From Martelella mediterranea DSM 17316 (GTDB lineage Bacteria > Pseudomonadota > Alphaproteobacteria > Rhizobiales > Rhizobiaceae): a DNA stretch of 64,000 bases. The position numbers were made by a program, and so were the translations under genes. Shown here piece after piece: positions 53,899-62,620 of the stretch. The notes under the pieces are model-generated. The model saw only the letters and a program-made list of their open reading frames with translations. It had not been told where the DNA came from and did no database searches. Position 1 is the stretch's first letter. Every line of letters begins with the position of its first letter. The DNA is taken from the NCBI RefSeq assembly GCF_002043005.1, contig NZ_CP020330.1, forward strand, positions 3,366,001 through 3,430,000, written 5' to 3'.

Positions 53899-54644
53899 CA
53901 GGTATCCGTCAACGCCGCCTGCGGCGCGGAAAGCGCGCCGAAGCGTCTGTTTCTCCGGGCATATTCCGAAAGCGCTTCGAAAAACATCTCCCGGCTGAAA
54001 TCCGGCCAGTTGCACGGCAGGAACACCAGTTCCGAATAGGCCGTCTGCCAGAGCAGGAAGTTGGAAAGCCGCTGTTCCCCGCTGGTGCGGATGACCAGGT
54101 CGGGATCGGGCAGACCGGCGGTATCGAGATGCTCGCCGATGGCGGCCTCATCGATATCATCCGGGTTGAGCCGGCCCTCCGCCACTTTTTTCGCAAGCGC
54201 GCGCGCCGCACCGGCAATCTCCGCGCGCGAACCGTAATTGACGGCGACGACCACGTGAAGACCGGTATTATTGCGGGTCCGCTCCTCGGCGACCTCGAGG
54301 GCCCTCAGGATTTTAGCCGACAGGCCGCTGCGCTCGCCGATCATCTGGAAGCGCATGTTCTGACGATGGTAATTGTCGAGTTCGCGATGGATGAAGGTCG
54401 CAATGAGCTCCATGATGCCATCGACCTCATCGGCAGGCCGCTTCCAGTTTTCGGAAGAGAAGGCAAACAGCGTCAGATAGCTGATCCCGCTCTCGCGCGC
54501 CGCATCGACCGTGCGGCGAACGGCCTCGACGCCCTTGCGATGACCGAACAACCGCCCGAGCCCGCGCCCGAGAGCCCAGCGTCCATTGCCATCCATGATG
54601 ATTGCGACATGGCGCGGAATGGCTGGGTCTATAATTTTGTTCAT
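53898..54644 (-). CDS. uppS: isoprenyl (undecaprenyl) diphosphate synthase
   Basis: 248 aa cis-prenyltransferase making the C55 lipid carrier for cell wall and polysaccharide. The first motif IIMDGNGRWA (about 15-24) holds the catalytic aspartate, and GHRKGVEAV, FAFSSENW (about 66-73) and the C-terminal RTSGEQRLSNFLLWQ and YSELVF motifs are all present. It lies 39 nt after frr. Confidence 0.96.
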   Translation of the reverse strand: MNKIIDPAIPRHVAIIMDGNGRWALGRGLGRLFGHRKGVEAVRRTVDAARESGISYLTLFAFSSENWKRPADEVDGIMELIATFIHRELDNYHRQNMRFQMIGERSGLSAKILRALEVAEERTRNNTGLHVVVAVNYGSRAEIAGAARALAKKVAEGRLNPDDIDEAAIGEHLDTAGLPDPDLVIRTSGEQRLSNFLLWQTAYSELVFLPCNWPDFSREMFFEALSEYARRNRRFGALSAPQAALTDT

Positions 54645-54683
54645 AAGGGCGACCGAGTCTTTTTCAAAAGAACAGAGTGGTAA

Positions 54684-55244
54684 CTAAACCTGCATGATTT
54701 CTTTTTCTTTGTCGGCGAGCAAGTCATCAATGCGAGAAATGGACTCGTCGGTCAATTTTTGTACGTCCTCGGAAAGCGACCGGCTGTCGTCCTGACTGAT
54801 GTCGCCATCCTTTTCCGCCTTCTTCAATCCGTCCATGCCGTCGCGACGCACGTGACGGATCGCCACCCTCGCCTTTTCAGCATATTCATGGGCAACCTTG
54901 ACCAGAGAACGGCGACGTTCCTCATTCAGTTCCGGAAGCGGAATGCGCAGCGTCTGCCCGTCCATGATCGGGTTGAGGCCAAGATGCGATTCGCGGATCG
55001 CGCGATCGACGGCGTTGACCATCGACTTGTCCCAGATATTCACCGAAAGCATCCGCGATTCCGGCACGGTGATGTTGGCGACCTGATTGAGCGGCACTTT
55101 CGAGCCATAAGCGTCAACCTGCACCGGATCGAGAATATTGGCGGACGCCCGCCCGGTGCGCAGCGAGGTGATATCGCCGATATAGGCGTTGATCGCGCCT
55201 TCCATGCGGCGCTTCAGATCGTTCAGGTCGGTTGGATCGCTCAT
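54684..55244 (-). CDS. frr: ribosome recycling factor
   Basis: 186 aa. The start is placed at 55244, 7 nt after GGAG; an ATG one codon earlier is equally in frame. RRF releases ribosomes after termination with EF-G. Typical pieces are [19 protein letters not shown] (about 31-49), [15 protein letters not shown], and the long helix ENRRRxLVK-like [18 protein letters not shown]. Confidence 0.96.
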   Translation of the reverse strand: MSDPTDLNDLKRRMEGAINAYIGDITSLRTGRASANILDPVQVDAYGSKVPLNQVANITVPESRMLSVNIWDKSMVNAVDRAIRESHLGLNPIMDGQTLRIPLPELNEERRRSLVKVAHEYAEKARVAIRHVRRDGMDGLKKAEKDGDISQDDSRSLSEDVQKLTDESISRIDDLLADKEKEIMQV

Positions 55245-55289
55245 CATCTGTCTCCCGTCACGCATGTGCCCGAAGCGGGCAAGACGTGA

Positions 55290-56009
55290 TCATTCTTCAG
55301 TTACGATTGTCTTGCGGCCGCCGCCGGCCATGATCTGGCCGAAACCGCCGCGTTCGTGAATGGAAAAAACGATAATCGGTATGCTGTTTTCACGGGCGAC
55401 CGCCACAGCGGCAACATCCATCACCTGCAGCCCGCGTTCAAGCACCTGCCGATGGGTCAGGGCGTCGAAACGGGTGGCGTCCGGATCCTTTTTCGGGTCG
55501 GCGGAATAGATGCCGTCGACCTGCGTGCCCTTGAAGATCGCCTCCGCGCCGATTTCGGCTGCACGGAGCGCTGCCGCGGAATCGGTGGTGAAGAACGGGT
55601 TGCCGGTGCCTCCGGCAAAGATCACCACCCTGCCCGCTTCCATATGGCTGCGGGTCGCGCGCTGGGAAAACGACTGACAGATCTCCGGCATCGCGATCGC
55701 CGAAAGAACCACGGTGTCGACCTGCATCTTGCGCAGCGAGGTGGCGAGCGCCAGCGCGTTGATGACGGTGCCCAGCATGCCCATGTGGTCGCCGGTAACG
55801 CGCTCGCCGCCCTTGGAGGCCACGGCCACGCCCCGGAAAATATTGCCGCCGCCGACGACGATGCCGATTTCCACGCCCATGGAGCGAACCTGGGCAATAT
55901 CGGAAGCGATGCGGTCCGCGACGTTGACATCGATGCCGAAGCCCTGGTCGCCCATCAGCGCCTCACCGGAAACCTTCAGCAAAACACGGTTGAAAATCGG
56001 TTTCGTCAA
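55290..56009 (-). CDS. pyrH: UMP kinase
   Basis: 239 aa amino-acid-kinase fold enzyme that phosphorylates UMP. VLLKVSGEALMG (about 9-20), GIVVGGGNIFRG (about 48-59) and FAGGTGNPFFTTDSAA (about 133-148) are diagnostic. The start is a TTG at 56009 with GGGAG upstream. It has the usual place between tsf and frr. Confidence 0.96.
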   Translation of the reverse strand: MTKPIFNRVLLKVSGEALMGDQGFGIDVNVADRIASDIAQVRSMGVEIGIVVGGGNIFRGVAVASKGGERVTGDHMGMLGTVINALALATSLRKMQVDTVVLSAIAMPEICQSFSQRATRSHMEAGRVVIFAGGTGNPFFTTDSAAALRAAEIGAEAIFKGTQVDGIYSADPKKDPDATRFDALTHRQVLERGLQVMDVAAVAVARENSIPIIVFSIHERGGFGQIMAGGGRKTIVTEE

Positions 56010-56053
56010 CGCCGCAAACTCCCTTACAAAGCAATGCCATCCCGATACACGAA

Positions 56054-56079
56054 GGGCGCCGCAATGTCACGCGGCGCCC
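56054..56079 (-). terminator. hairpin between tsf and pyrH
   Basis: Arms 56054-56062 and 56071-56079 pair perfectly over 9 bp around an 8-nt loop. The U-run is weak, so it may act as a partial terminator or processing signal that lowers expression after tsf. Confidence 0.6.
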
Positions 56080-56128
56080 CGGGGATTTCAACGGCTGATC
56101 CTGAAATGAACCAGACGGACGGAAGGGC

Positions 56129-57055
56129 TCAGCCCTTGGCCGTGGCGGCGACTTCCGCCGCAAAGTCGGATTCTTCCTTCTCGACGCCTTCGCCAAGCGC
56201 CAGACGGGCGATGGCGACAACCTTGATCGGCGCGCCGGCGTCCTTTTCCGCTTCCTTGACAGCCTGTTCGACGGTCAGGTCAGGGTTGATGACGAACTGC
56301 TGGGAAAGCAGCGCCACTTCCTGGAAGAACTTGCGCATGCGGCCTTCCACCATCTTTTCGGCGATGGCGGCGGGTTTGCCGGATTCCTTGGCCTGCTCCA
56401 GGAACACCGAACGCTCGCGATCGGCGATTTCGGCGTCAACTTCTTCCGGGCGCACGGCGAGCGGGTTGGTGGCGGCGACATGCATGGCGACCTGGCGGCC
56501 GATCGCGTTCAGCGCGTCCTTGTCGCCAGTCGATTCGAGCGCAACCAGAACGCCGAGCTTGCCGAGACCATCGCCGACGGCATTGTGCATGTAGGTCGCG
56601 ACAACGCCCGAGCCGACCGAAAGCTTGGTCGCGCGACGCAGCGTCATGTTTTCGCCGATCGTGCCGATCGCGTCCTTGATGGTGTCGGCAACCGACTTGC
56701 CCGACTTCGGATAGGTCGCCGCGGCGATGGCGTCGACGGAGCCGTCGGTGCCAAGCGCCACTTCGGCAATGCCGGAAACGAGTTGCTGGAAGGCGTCGTT
56801 GCGGGCAACGAAGTCGGTCTCGGAGTTGACCTCGACGACGACGGCTTCCGCGTCGCCGGCGGCAATGCCGATCAGACCTTCGGCGGCCGTGCGGCCGGAC
56901 TTCTTGTCAGCCTTGGAGATCCCTTTGGCGCGCAGCCAGTCGATGGCTGCTTCCATGTCGCCGCCGGTCTCGGCGAGCGCCTTCTTGCAATCCATCATGC
57001 CTGCGCCGCTCTTTTCGCGCAGTTCCTTCACCATTGCTGCCGTAATCGTGCTCAT
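56129..57055 (-). CDS. tsf: elongation factor Ts
   Basis: 308 aa from the ATG at 57055; the frame extends upstream but those residues are not EF-Ts. It is the nucleotide exchange factor for EF-Tu. [19 protein letters not shown] (about 9-27) and ETDFVARN (about 79-86) are diagnostic. It follows rpsB as in most bacteria. Confidence 0.96.
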   Translation of the reverse strand: MSTITAAMVKELREKSGAGMMDCKKALAETGGDMEAAIDWLRAKGISKADKKSGRTAAEGLIGIAAGDAEAVVVEVNSETDFVARNDAFQQLVSGIAEVALGTDGSVDAIAAATYPKSGKSVADTIKDAIGTIGENMTLRRATKLSVGSGVVATYMHNAVGDGLGKLGVLVALESTGDKDALNAIGRQVAMHVAATNPLAVRPEEVDAEIADRERSVFLEQAKESGKPAAIAEKMVEGRMRKFFQEVALLSQQFVINPDLTVEQAVKEAEKDAGAPIKVVAIARLALGEGVEKEESDFAAEVAATAKG

Positions 57056-57194
57056 AACTTGCCTCTCGTCCATTCGCTGGGCGGCGCTGTCGGGCGCGCC
57101 GGTCGGGAGTGTACCCGTGTCTGTGACAGGGTGATGAAGCTCATCCCCTGACGGCCATGCCGTTTTCGCGGCTGGCGCGATGAAAATATGCATC

Positions 57195-57259
57195 GGACGG
57201 CCCTTTTTGAAGGCCGTCCTCATTCCTGAAACCCAATGGCGGCGCCGTTAACGCCGCCA
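57195..57259 (-). terminator. two hairpins in the rpsB-tsf gap
   Basis: Arms 57237-57244/57252-57259 (8 bp) and 57195-57202/57212-57219 (8 bp) pair perfectly. They fall in a 251-nt gap between rpsB and tsf. Neither has a strong U-run, so they may act as attenuator or RNA-stability elements that set the S2 to EF-Ts ratio. Confidence 0.55.
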
Positions 57260-57306
57260 TAGAAAGGTCCCGTCGCGTCAGGCACGCGGGCCTGATGCCG
57301 TTCGCC

Positions 57307-58116
57307 TTACTCGGCGGGCTTTTCAGCAGCCGATTCGTCGACGACGGCTTCCTCGGCGGGCGCCTCTTCAAGCGCCGGCTCGACCGGTGCTTCGGCGGCA
57401 GCGCCGAGATCCATGCCCGAAGCGCCCTGCTGACGGGCAATGCCGTCGATGGCGGCGCGCGAGATCAGGTCGCAGTAAAGCGCGATGGCACGCGACGCAT
57501 CGTCGTTGCCGGGGATCGGATAATCGACTTCGTCCGGATCGCAGTTCGAATCGACGATCGCCACAACCGGAATGCCGAGACGCTTGGCTTCCTCGATCGC
57601 GATCTTTTCCTTGTTGGTGTCGATGATCACGATCAGGTCCGGCACGCCGCCCATGTCGCGAATACCGCCAAGGGCGCGGTCGAGCTTTTCACGCTCGCGG
57701 TCGAGGTTCAGGCGCTCTTTCTTGGTGAAACCCTGCGCTTCGTTGGCGAGGATTTCGTCGAGCTTGCGCAGGCGCTGGATCGAGTTCGAAATCGTGCGCC
57801 AGTTGGTCAGCATGCCGCCGAGCCAGCGGGCGTTGACGTAGTACTGCGCCGAACGCTGGGCGCTGTCGGCAACGATTTCCGAAGCCTGACGCTTGGTGCC
57901 GACCATCAGCACGCGGCCGTTGCGGGCGACGGTGTCGGACACGACCTGAAGGGCGCGCTGCAGCATCGGCACGGTCTGTGCGAGGTCGATGATGTGGATG
58001 TTGTTGCGGTCGCCAAAGATGTAGGGCTTCATCTTCGGGTTCCAGCGGTGGGTCTGGTGACCAAAATGGACGCCTGCCTCAAGCAGCTGGCGCATGGTAA
58101 AGTCGGGCAATGCCAT
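57307..58116 (-). CDS. rpsB: 30S ribosomal protein S2
   Basis: 269 aa from the ATG at 58116 (GGAG ribosome site). [22 protein letters not shown] and [19 protein letters not shown] are S2 hallmarks. An Ala/Glu-rich C-terminal tail (about 245-269) is typical of alphaproteobacterial S2. It is the first gene of the rpsB-tsf-pyrH-frr cluster. The promoter should lie in the 212 nt upstream. Confidence 0.97.
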   Translation of the reverse strand: MALPDFTMRQLLEAGVHFGHQTHRWNPKMKPYIFGDRNNIHIIDLAQTVPMLQRALQVVSDTVARNGRVLMVGTKRQASEIVADSAQRSAQYYVNARWLGGMLTNWRTISNSIQRLRKLDEILANEAQGFTKKERLNLDREREKLDRALGGIRDMGGVPDLIVIIDTNKEKIAIEEAKRLGIPVVAIVDSNCDPDEVDYPIPGNDDASRAIALYCDLISRAAIDGIARQQGASGMDLGAAAEAPVEPALEEAPAEEAVVDESAAEKPAE

Positions 58117-58328
58117 TGCCTTGTCTCCTTTTCCGGTTGAACCTCCGCAGACCTGAGAACGGACGGAAACCCGTCCGGCACCGGCGGAGCGCACCGGATT
58201 TCTCCCGGAACACCCCATGGCCTGCGTGTGGAATGCGGGCGCGATAGCCTGTTTTGAGACGGATTGCAAGTGCCGCGGCGATTTACGCCGTGACGACAAG
58301 CGCGCCTGGGAGCCCCTGCCGGGCGCGC

Positions 58329-59141
58329 TCAGCGCTGCGAGGCGGCCGTCGTCGGCAGGCCTTCACAAGCGGCGGGGTCAAGCATTTCGAGCTTGTCGAG
58401 GTGACCGGCCATCTTGAAGTTGCCGAAATCCATCAGCAGGTCACGGCTGACGCCGTTTGCCGCCAGCGTCATGGAGACGGTATAATCCGGCGTCTGGTCA
58501 CCGTCCTGCGATGCGATCGGAAAATAGGCGGTGGTGACCGGCCACTGGTCGGGCCCGCTGCCGACGCCCTTCTCGCGATCGCCGATCAGCGTGACCGCGC
58601 GCATCACCTCCTCGCCAGAGCCATCGAAGGAGGCTGCCTCGTAAACGTGTTTGCCGGCGGCGGCCGCATCCAGAACATTAGCGAGATATTCCGTCGGGAA
58701 CTGCGCCTTGCCGATATCGAACGGGTTCTGGTCGCCAAGCTTTACCGCGATCATGTGATCGGCGGCGCGGTTGGCCTCGCCCGCGGTCTCCGATTGCAGG
58801 CTGTAATCGGAAAACATCTTGCTGGAAAAGCTGAAGGCGCCCTTTTCCAGATCCTCGAAGGATGAGGATGTCTGGTCGGTGACCATCGCGCCGTGCTCGC
58901 GGGCGATATCCGTCACCATCCGCATTTCGGTGACATAACCCTCGCAGGGCGCGCCGGTGAAGGAATAGACGAAACGGCCATGCAGCCCCTCGATGCCGGA
59001 CTGGCCGGACGCCCAGGCGAGCGTCAGGTCATAGACCGCGCGGTGGGGCTCGAGCGTCACCCCGGGTTGCGGCGGCATGCCGGCCGCAGCCGTCATTGCG
59101 AAGGTGGAGCAGAAAATTCCTGTAACGGCCAGTGTCCGCAT
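58329..59141 (-). CDS. eipB: EipB-like periplasmic envelope-integrity protein (DUF1849)
   Basis: 270 aa from the ATG at 59141, which has GGGG 7 nt upstream; an ATG two codons earlier is too close to it. A signal peptide covers about 1-20 (MTAAAG). The mature protein carries the DUF1849 beta-spiral domain. Two cysteines, C66 (GAPCEGY) and C259 (AACEGL), correspond to the conserved disulfide pair of Brucella EipB. EipB maintains envelope integrity and works with a periplasmic TPR protein in Brucella. It is read in the same direction as rpsB but is probably an independent unit. Confidence 0.88.
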   Translation of the reverse strand: MRTLAVTGIFCSTFAMTAAAGMPPQPGVTLEPHRAVYDLTLAWASGQSGIEGLHGRFVYSFTGAPCEGYVTEMRMVTDIAREHGAMVTDQTSSSFEDLEKGAFSFSSKMFSDYSLQSETAGEANRAADHMIAVKLGDQNPFDIGKAQFPTEYLANVLDAAAAGKHVYEAASFDGSGEEVMRAVTLIGDREKGVGSGPDQWPVTTAYFPIASQDGDQTPDYTVSMTLAANGVSRDLLMDFGNFKMAGHLDKLEMLDPAACEGLPTTAASQR

Positions 59142-59226
59142 CGACATTCCCCTTGGCTTTGAACACCGATGGTATAGAAAAGTCCCCGCTCTGCCAATCA
59201 TCATCCCACCCTATCTGGAGCAGAAA

Positions 59227-59694
59227 ATGTCCGACGCCATCGAAGACAGGCTCAAGGCGCTGTCGATCAAGTTGCCGGAGGCCGCCGCACCCGCCGCCAA
59301 TTACGTCCCTTACGTCATTTCCGGGAACCTGCTTTATATATCCGGGCAGTTGCCGACCGAGGCCGGCCGGATGGTCGCAACCGGTCATCTCGGCGCGAAT
59401 GTATCGCTGGAGGATGGCCAGAAGGCGGCGCGCGCCTGCGCCATCAACATCATCGCCCAGGCGAAAGCGGCGCTTGGCGGCGATCTCGGCCGGGTGACCC
59501 GTATCCTGCGCATCAACGGCTTCGTCGCCTCGACGCCGGATTTCACCGAGCAGCACCTCGTCATCAACGGCGCGTCCGGCCTTCTGGCCGAGGTCTTCGG
59601 GGAGGCAGGCAAACACAGCCGCGCGGCCGTCGGCATGGCAGCCTTGCCGCTGGGTGCGGCCGTCGAGATCGACGCCATTCTGGAAGTCGCCTGA
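59227..59694 (+). CDS. RidA-family protein
   Basis: 155 aa, GGAG before the ATG. This is the YjgF/YER057c/UK114 fold. LLYISGQLP (about 38-46) and SRAAVGMAALPLGAAVEI (about 136-153), which includes the arginine needed for imine hydrolysis in RidA, are kept. Members remove reactive enamine/imine intermediates, though some branches have other roles. The stop shares a base with the next start (TGATG), so it forms a unit with the phosphodiesterase gene. Confidence 0.9.
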   Translation: MSDAIEDRLKALSIKLPEAAAPAANYVPYVISGNLLYISGQLPTEAGRMVATGHLGANVSLEDGQKAARACAINIIAQAKAALGGDLGRVTRILRINGFVASTPDFTEQHLVINGASGLLAEVFGEAGKHSRAAVGMAALPLGAAVEIDAILEVA

Positions 59695-60413
59695 TGCGCA
59701 CCTGGCTGACTGCCAATCCCATCGCCCATCGCGGCTATCACGACATGAACCGCGCGATCTGGGAGAATACCCTGCCTGCCTTCCAGCGCGCGATCGATGC
59801 CGGTTTCGCGATCGAATGCGATATCCACCTTTCCGCCGACGGCGTGCCGCTGGTGTTTCACGATGACGAGCTGCAACGGCTCTGTGGCCGCGACGGCGCG
59901 ATCGAAGACCTCACGGCCGCCGAAGCGAAGACCATCGCTGTCGGGGGAACGGGGGCGACGATCCCGACGCTTACCGATCTTTTCGATGTCTGCGGCGGTC
60001 GGGTGCCGCTGGTCATCGAGTTGAAGGCAAGCCGCGCCGATCCGCAGGCCTTCGCCGAGGCCACGCTTGCCGCGCTCTCCGGCTATGACGGCCCGGTCGC
60101 GCTGATGAGCTTCGATGCCGCCCTCCTCTCAGCCCTCAAACAAGCTGGTGCGGCACAGCCGCTCGGTTTGACAGCCGAGGGCAAAAGCGAGGAAGCCCTG
60201 GCGGCCCATCGGAAAGCCTTTGCAATCGGCCTTGATTTCGTCTCCTATTATTACGATCATCTGCCCAACGAATTCGTTGCCGGGCTTCGGGCGAAGAGCG
60301 TGCCGGTGATCACATGGACCGTGCGCGACGAAGACGCCCGCAGACGCACGTTTCTAAACGCCGACCAGATGACCTTCGAAGGTTTCGACCCCCGCCAGAG
60401 CGCTCCGCTCTGA
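59694..60413 (+). CDS. glycerophosphodiester phosphodiesterase
   Basis: 239 aa without signal peptide, so cytoplasmic. Catalytic H12-R13 (AHRGYH), E24-N25 (WENT), E41 and D43 (ECDIH) and H56 (VFHDD) fit the GDPD barrel. It hydrolyses glycerophosphodiesters from phospholipid turnover to glycerol-3-phosphate and an alcohol. Confidence 0.93.
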   Translation: MRTWLTANPIAHRGYHDMNRAIWENTLPAFQRAIDAGFAIECDIHLSADGVPLVFHDDELQRLCGRDGAIEDLTAAEAKTIAVGGTGATIPTLTDLFDVCGGRVPLVIELKASRADPQAFAEATLAALSGYDGPVALMSFDAALLSALKQAGAAQPLGLTAEGKSEEALAAHRKAFAIGLDFVSYYYDHLPNEFVAGLRAKSVPVITWTVRDEDARRRTFLNADQMTFEGFDPRQSAPL

Positions 60414-60474
60414 ACACACGGGATTTGAGACCGGGCAGGACAGACAGTTCCAAGACTGCAATCCGAGAGATTTC

Positions 60475-61674
60475 TTGAGCGAAAACCTGCAGATCCGTAT
60501 CGAAAACAGCTTCGCGAATATCGATCGCGCGGCCTGGGACAGCCTTGCCGCGACCACGCCCTCGCTCACCGGCGACGGATTCTACAGCCCGTTCCTGTCG
60601 CATGCCTACCTGTCGGCGCTGGAAGAATCGGGCTCGGCGACCGCCGACACCGGCTGGCTCGGCCATCACCTTCTGCTGGAAACCGAAGAGGGTCGCCTGA
60701 TCGGCGCGGTGCCCTGCTACCTGAAGAACCACAGCCAGGGCGAATATGTCTTCGACCATGGCTGGGCCGATGCCTTCGAACGCGCCGGCGGGCGCTATTA
60801 TCCGAAGCTCCAGGCCTCGCTCCCGTTCACGCCGGCGACCGCGCCGCATCTTCTGGTGCGCGACGGCTATGATCACGCGACCGTCGCCAAGGTGCTCGCA
60901 GAGGGGTTGCAGGCCGTCAACGACAGGCTTGACGTCTCCTCCACCCATGTCACCTTCGTGCCGGAAGACGAGATTGGCATATTCGAGCAGGCAGGCTTCC
61001 TGCATCGCACCGACCAGCAATTCCACTTCCTCAACCCGGGCTATGACAGCTACGACGCCTTCCTCGACACGCTTGCCTCGCGCAAGCGCAAGGCGCTGAA
61101 GAAGGAGCGCCGCACCGCACTCGAAGCCGGCATCGAGATCGACTGGCTGACCGGTTCCGATCTCACCGAGGAGATCTGGGACCAGTTCTACACCTTCTAC
61201 ATGGATACCGGCAGCCGCAAATGGGGCCGGCCCTACCTGACGCGGGACTTCTATTCGCTGATCGGCGAGCGCATGGCGAAGGACATCCTGCTGGTGATGG
61301 CGAAGCGCGAGGGCCGCTATATCGCCGGCGCGATCAATTTCATCGGCTCCGACGCGCTCTACGGGCGCCACTGGGGCTGCATCGAGGATCATCGCTTCCT
61401 GCACTTCGAGGTCTGCTACCACCAGGCGATCGACTATGCGATCGTCCATGGCCTGCAGCGCGTTGAGGCCGGTGCCCAGGGCGAGCACAAGCTGGCGCGC
61501 GGATACCTCCCTGTCACGACCCATTCCGCGCACTATATCGCCCATGAGGGGCTGAGGCGCGCGGTTGCCGATTTCCTCGCGCATGAGCGCGAGGATGTCG
61601 CCCGTTTCAATGATATTCTCGTCGACCACGGACCCTACAAGAAAGCTGGCGGCGAACGCATCGAGGAGGACTGA
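60475..61674 (+). CDS. FemAB-like / GNAT-type acyltransferase (pfam04339 group)
   Basis: 399 aa, TTG start with GAGAGA upstream and no nearer ATG. The family is annotated as peptidogalycan or GNAT-like. The C-terminal half (about 190-380) has SRKRKALKKERRTALEAG and GAINFIGSDALYGRHWGC, with CYHQAIDYAI after. Its real substrate is not known. It is the third gene of the rightward unit, 3 nt before the HIT gene. Confidence 0.86.
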   Translation: MSENLQIRIENSFANIDRAAWDSLAATTPSLTGDGFYSPFLSHAYLSALEESGSATADTGWLGHHLLLETEEGRLIGAVPCYLKNHSQGEYVFDHGWADAFERAGGRYYPKLQASLPFTPATAPHLLVRDGYDHATVAKVLAEGLQAVNDRLDVSSTHVTFVPEDEIGIFEQAGFLHRTDQQFHFLNPGYDSYDAFLDTLASRKRKALKKERRTALEAGIEIDWLTGSDLTEEIWDQFYTFYMDTGSRKWGRPYLTRDFYSLIGERMAKDILLVMAKREGRYIAGAINFIGSDALYGRHWGCIEDHRFLHFEVCYHQAIDYAIVHGLQRVEAGAQGEHKLARGYLPVTTHSAHYIAHEGLRRAVADFLAHEREDVARFNDILVDHGPYKKAGGERIEED

Positions 61675-61677
61675 ACC

Positions 61678-62109
61678 ATGGCCGAGTACGACAACGACAA
61701 TATCTTCGCCAAGCTGCTGCGCGGCGAAATCCCCGCCATCCGGCTTTACGAGGACGAACACGCGGTGGCGATCATGGATGTGATGCCGCAGGCGCCGGGG
61801 CATGTTCTGGTGATCCCGCGCGCGCCGTCACGCAACCTGCTCGACGCCGATCCCGACGTGCTGGCAAAGACGATCCCCGTGGTCCAGAAGCTTGCTCGCG
61901 CCGTCAAGGCGGCCTTCGATGCCGATGGCGTGTTTGTCGGCCAGTTCAACGAGGCGGCCGCCGGCCAGACCGTCTATCACCTGCATTTCCACGTCGTTCC
62001 GCGCCATGAGGGCATCGAGATGAAGCGCCACAGCGACGGCATGGAAGACATGGAGGTGCTGAAGGCCAATGCGGAAAAGATCCTGACGGCCCTGAAGGCG
62101 TCGCCATGA
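61678..62109 (+). CDS. HIT-family nucleotide-binding protein
   Basis: 143 aa. The histidine triad YHLHFHVVP (about 99-107) is complete. FAKLLRGEIPAIRLYEDEHAVAIMDV at the N-terminus is the usual HinT-like start. Members hydrolyse AMP-linked compounds. The stop overlaps the MgtC-like start by 4 nt. Confidence 0.94.
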   Translation: MAEYDNDNIFAKLLRGEIPAIRLYEDEHAVAIMDVMPQAPGHVLVIPRAPSRNLLDADPDVLAKTIPVVQKLARAVKAAFDADGVFVGQFNEAAAGQTVYHLHFHVVPRHEGIEMKRHSDGMEDMEVLKANAEKILTALKASP

Positions 62110-62618
62110 CGCAATTTCTGGCCGAAGAGTTCAAAAACGCCTTTTCCGCCGATCACATCATCATGTTTGTGCGGCTGATCGGGGCCGCGATCTTCGGCGG
62201 GCTGATCGGCTTCGAACGCGAGATCCATCGCCATCCGGCGGGGCTCAGAACCCATATCCTGGTGAGCATGGCGGCGGCCCTGTTCGTGCTTGTCGCCATC
62301 GAGGTGCCGGAGATCATGCGCAGCGACCGCGACGTGCTGCGCGTCGATCCCACCCGCGTGGTGCAGTCGATCACCGAGGGCGTGGCCTTCCTCGCCGCCG
62401 GCATCGTGTTCTTGCAGAAAGGCACGGTGAAGGGGCTGACGACCGGGGCCGGGCTCTGGTTTTCCGGCGCGATCGGGCTGACGATCGGCCTTGGCCTCTG
62501 GAGCCTCGGCATATTCGCCTCGATGCTGGGACTTGTGGTCCTGTTCGTGCTCAGGCGTCTGGAAATCAACACAAATCTAAGCAAACGCAAGAGCTTGTCC
62601 GACGAGGCTCAGGAATAA
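62106..62618 (+). CDS. MgtC/SapB-family membrane protein
   Basis: 170 aa with about five hydrophobic segments. RLIGAAIFGGLIGFEREIHRHPAGLRTH (about 23-50) is the conserved MgtC N-terminal motif, and GTVKGLTTGAGLW (about 116-128) the later one. There is no C-terminal ACT-like domain, so it is of the short SapB type. Virulence MgtC acts on F-ATPase and magnesium stress; the role here is not known. It is last in the rightward unit. Confidence 0.9.
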   Translation: MTQFLAEEFKNAFSADHIIMFVRLIGAAIFGGLIGFEREIHRHPAGLRTHILVSMAAALFVLVAIEVPEIMRSDRDVLRVDPTRVVQSITEGVAFLAAGIVFLQKGTVKGLTTGAGLWFSGAIGLTIGLGLWSLGIFASMLGLVVLFVLRRLEINTNLSKRKSLSDEAQE

Positions 62619-62620
62619 GT

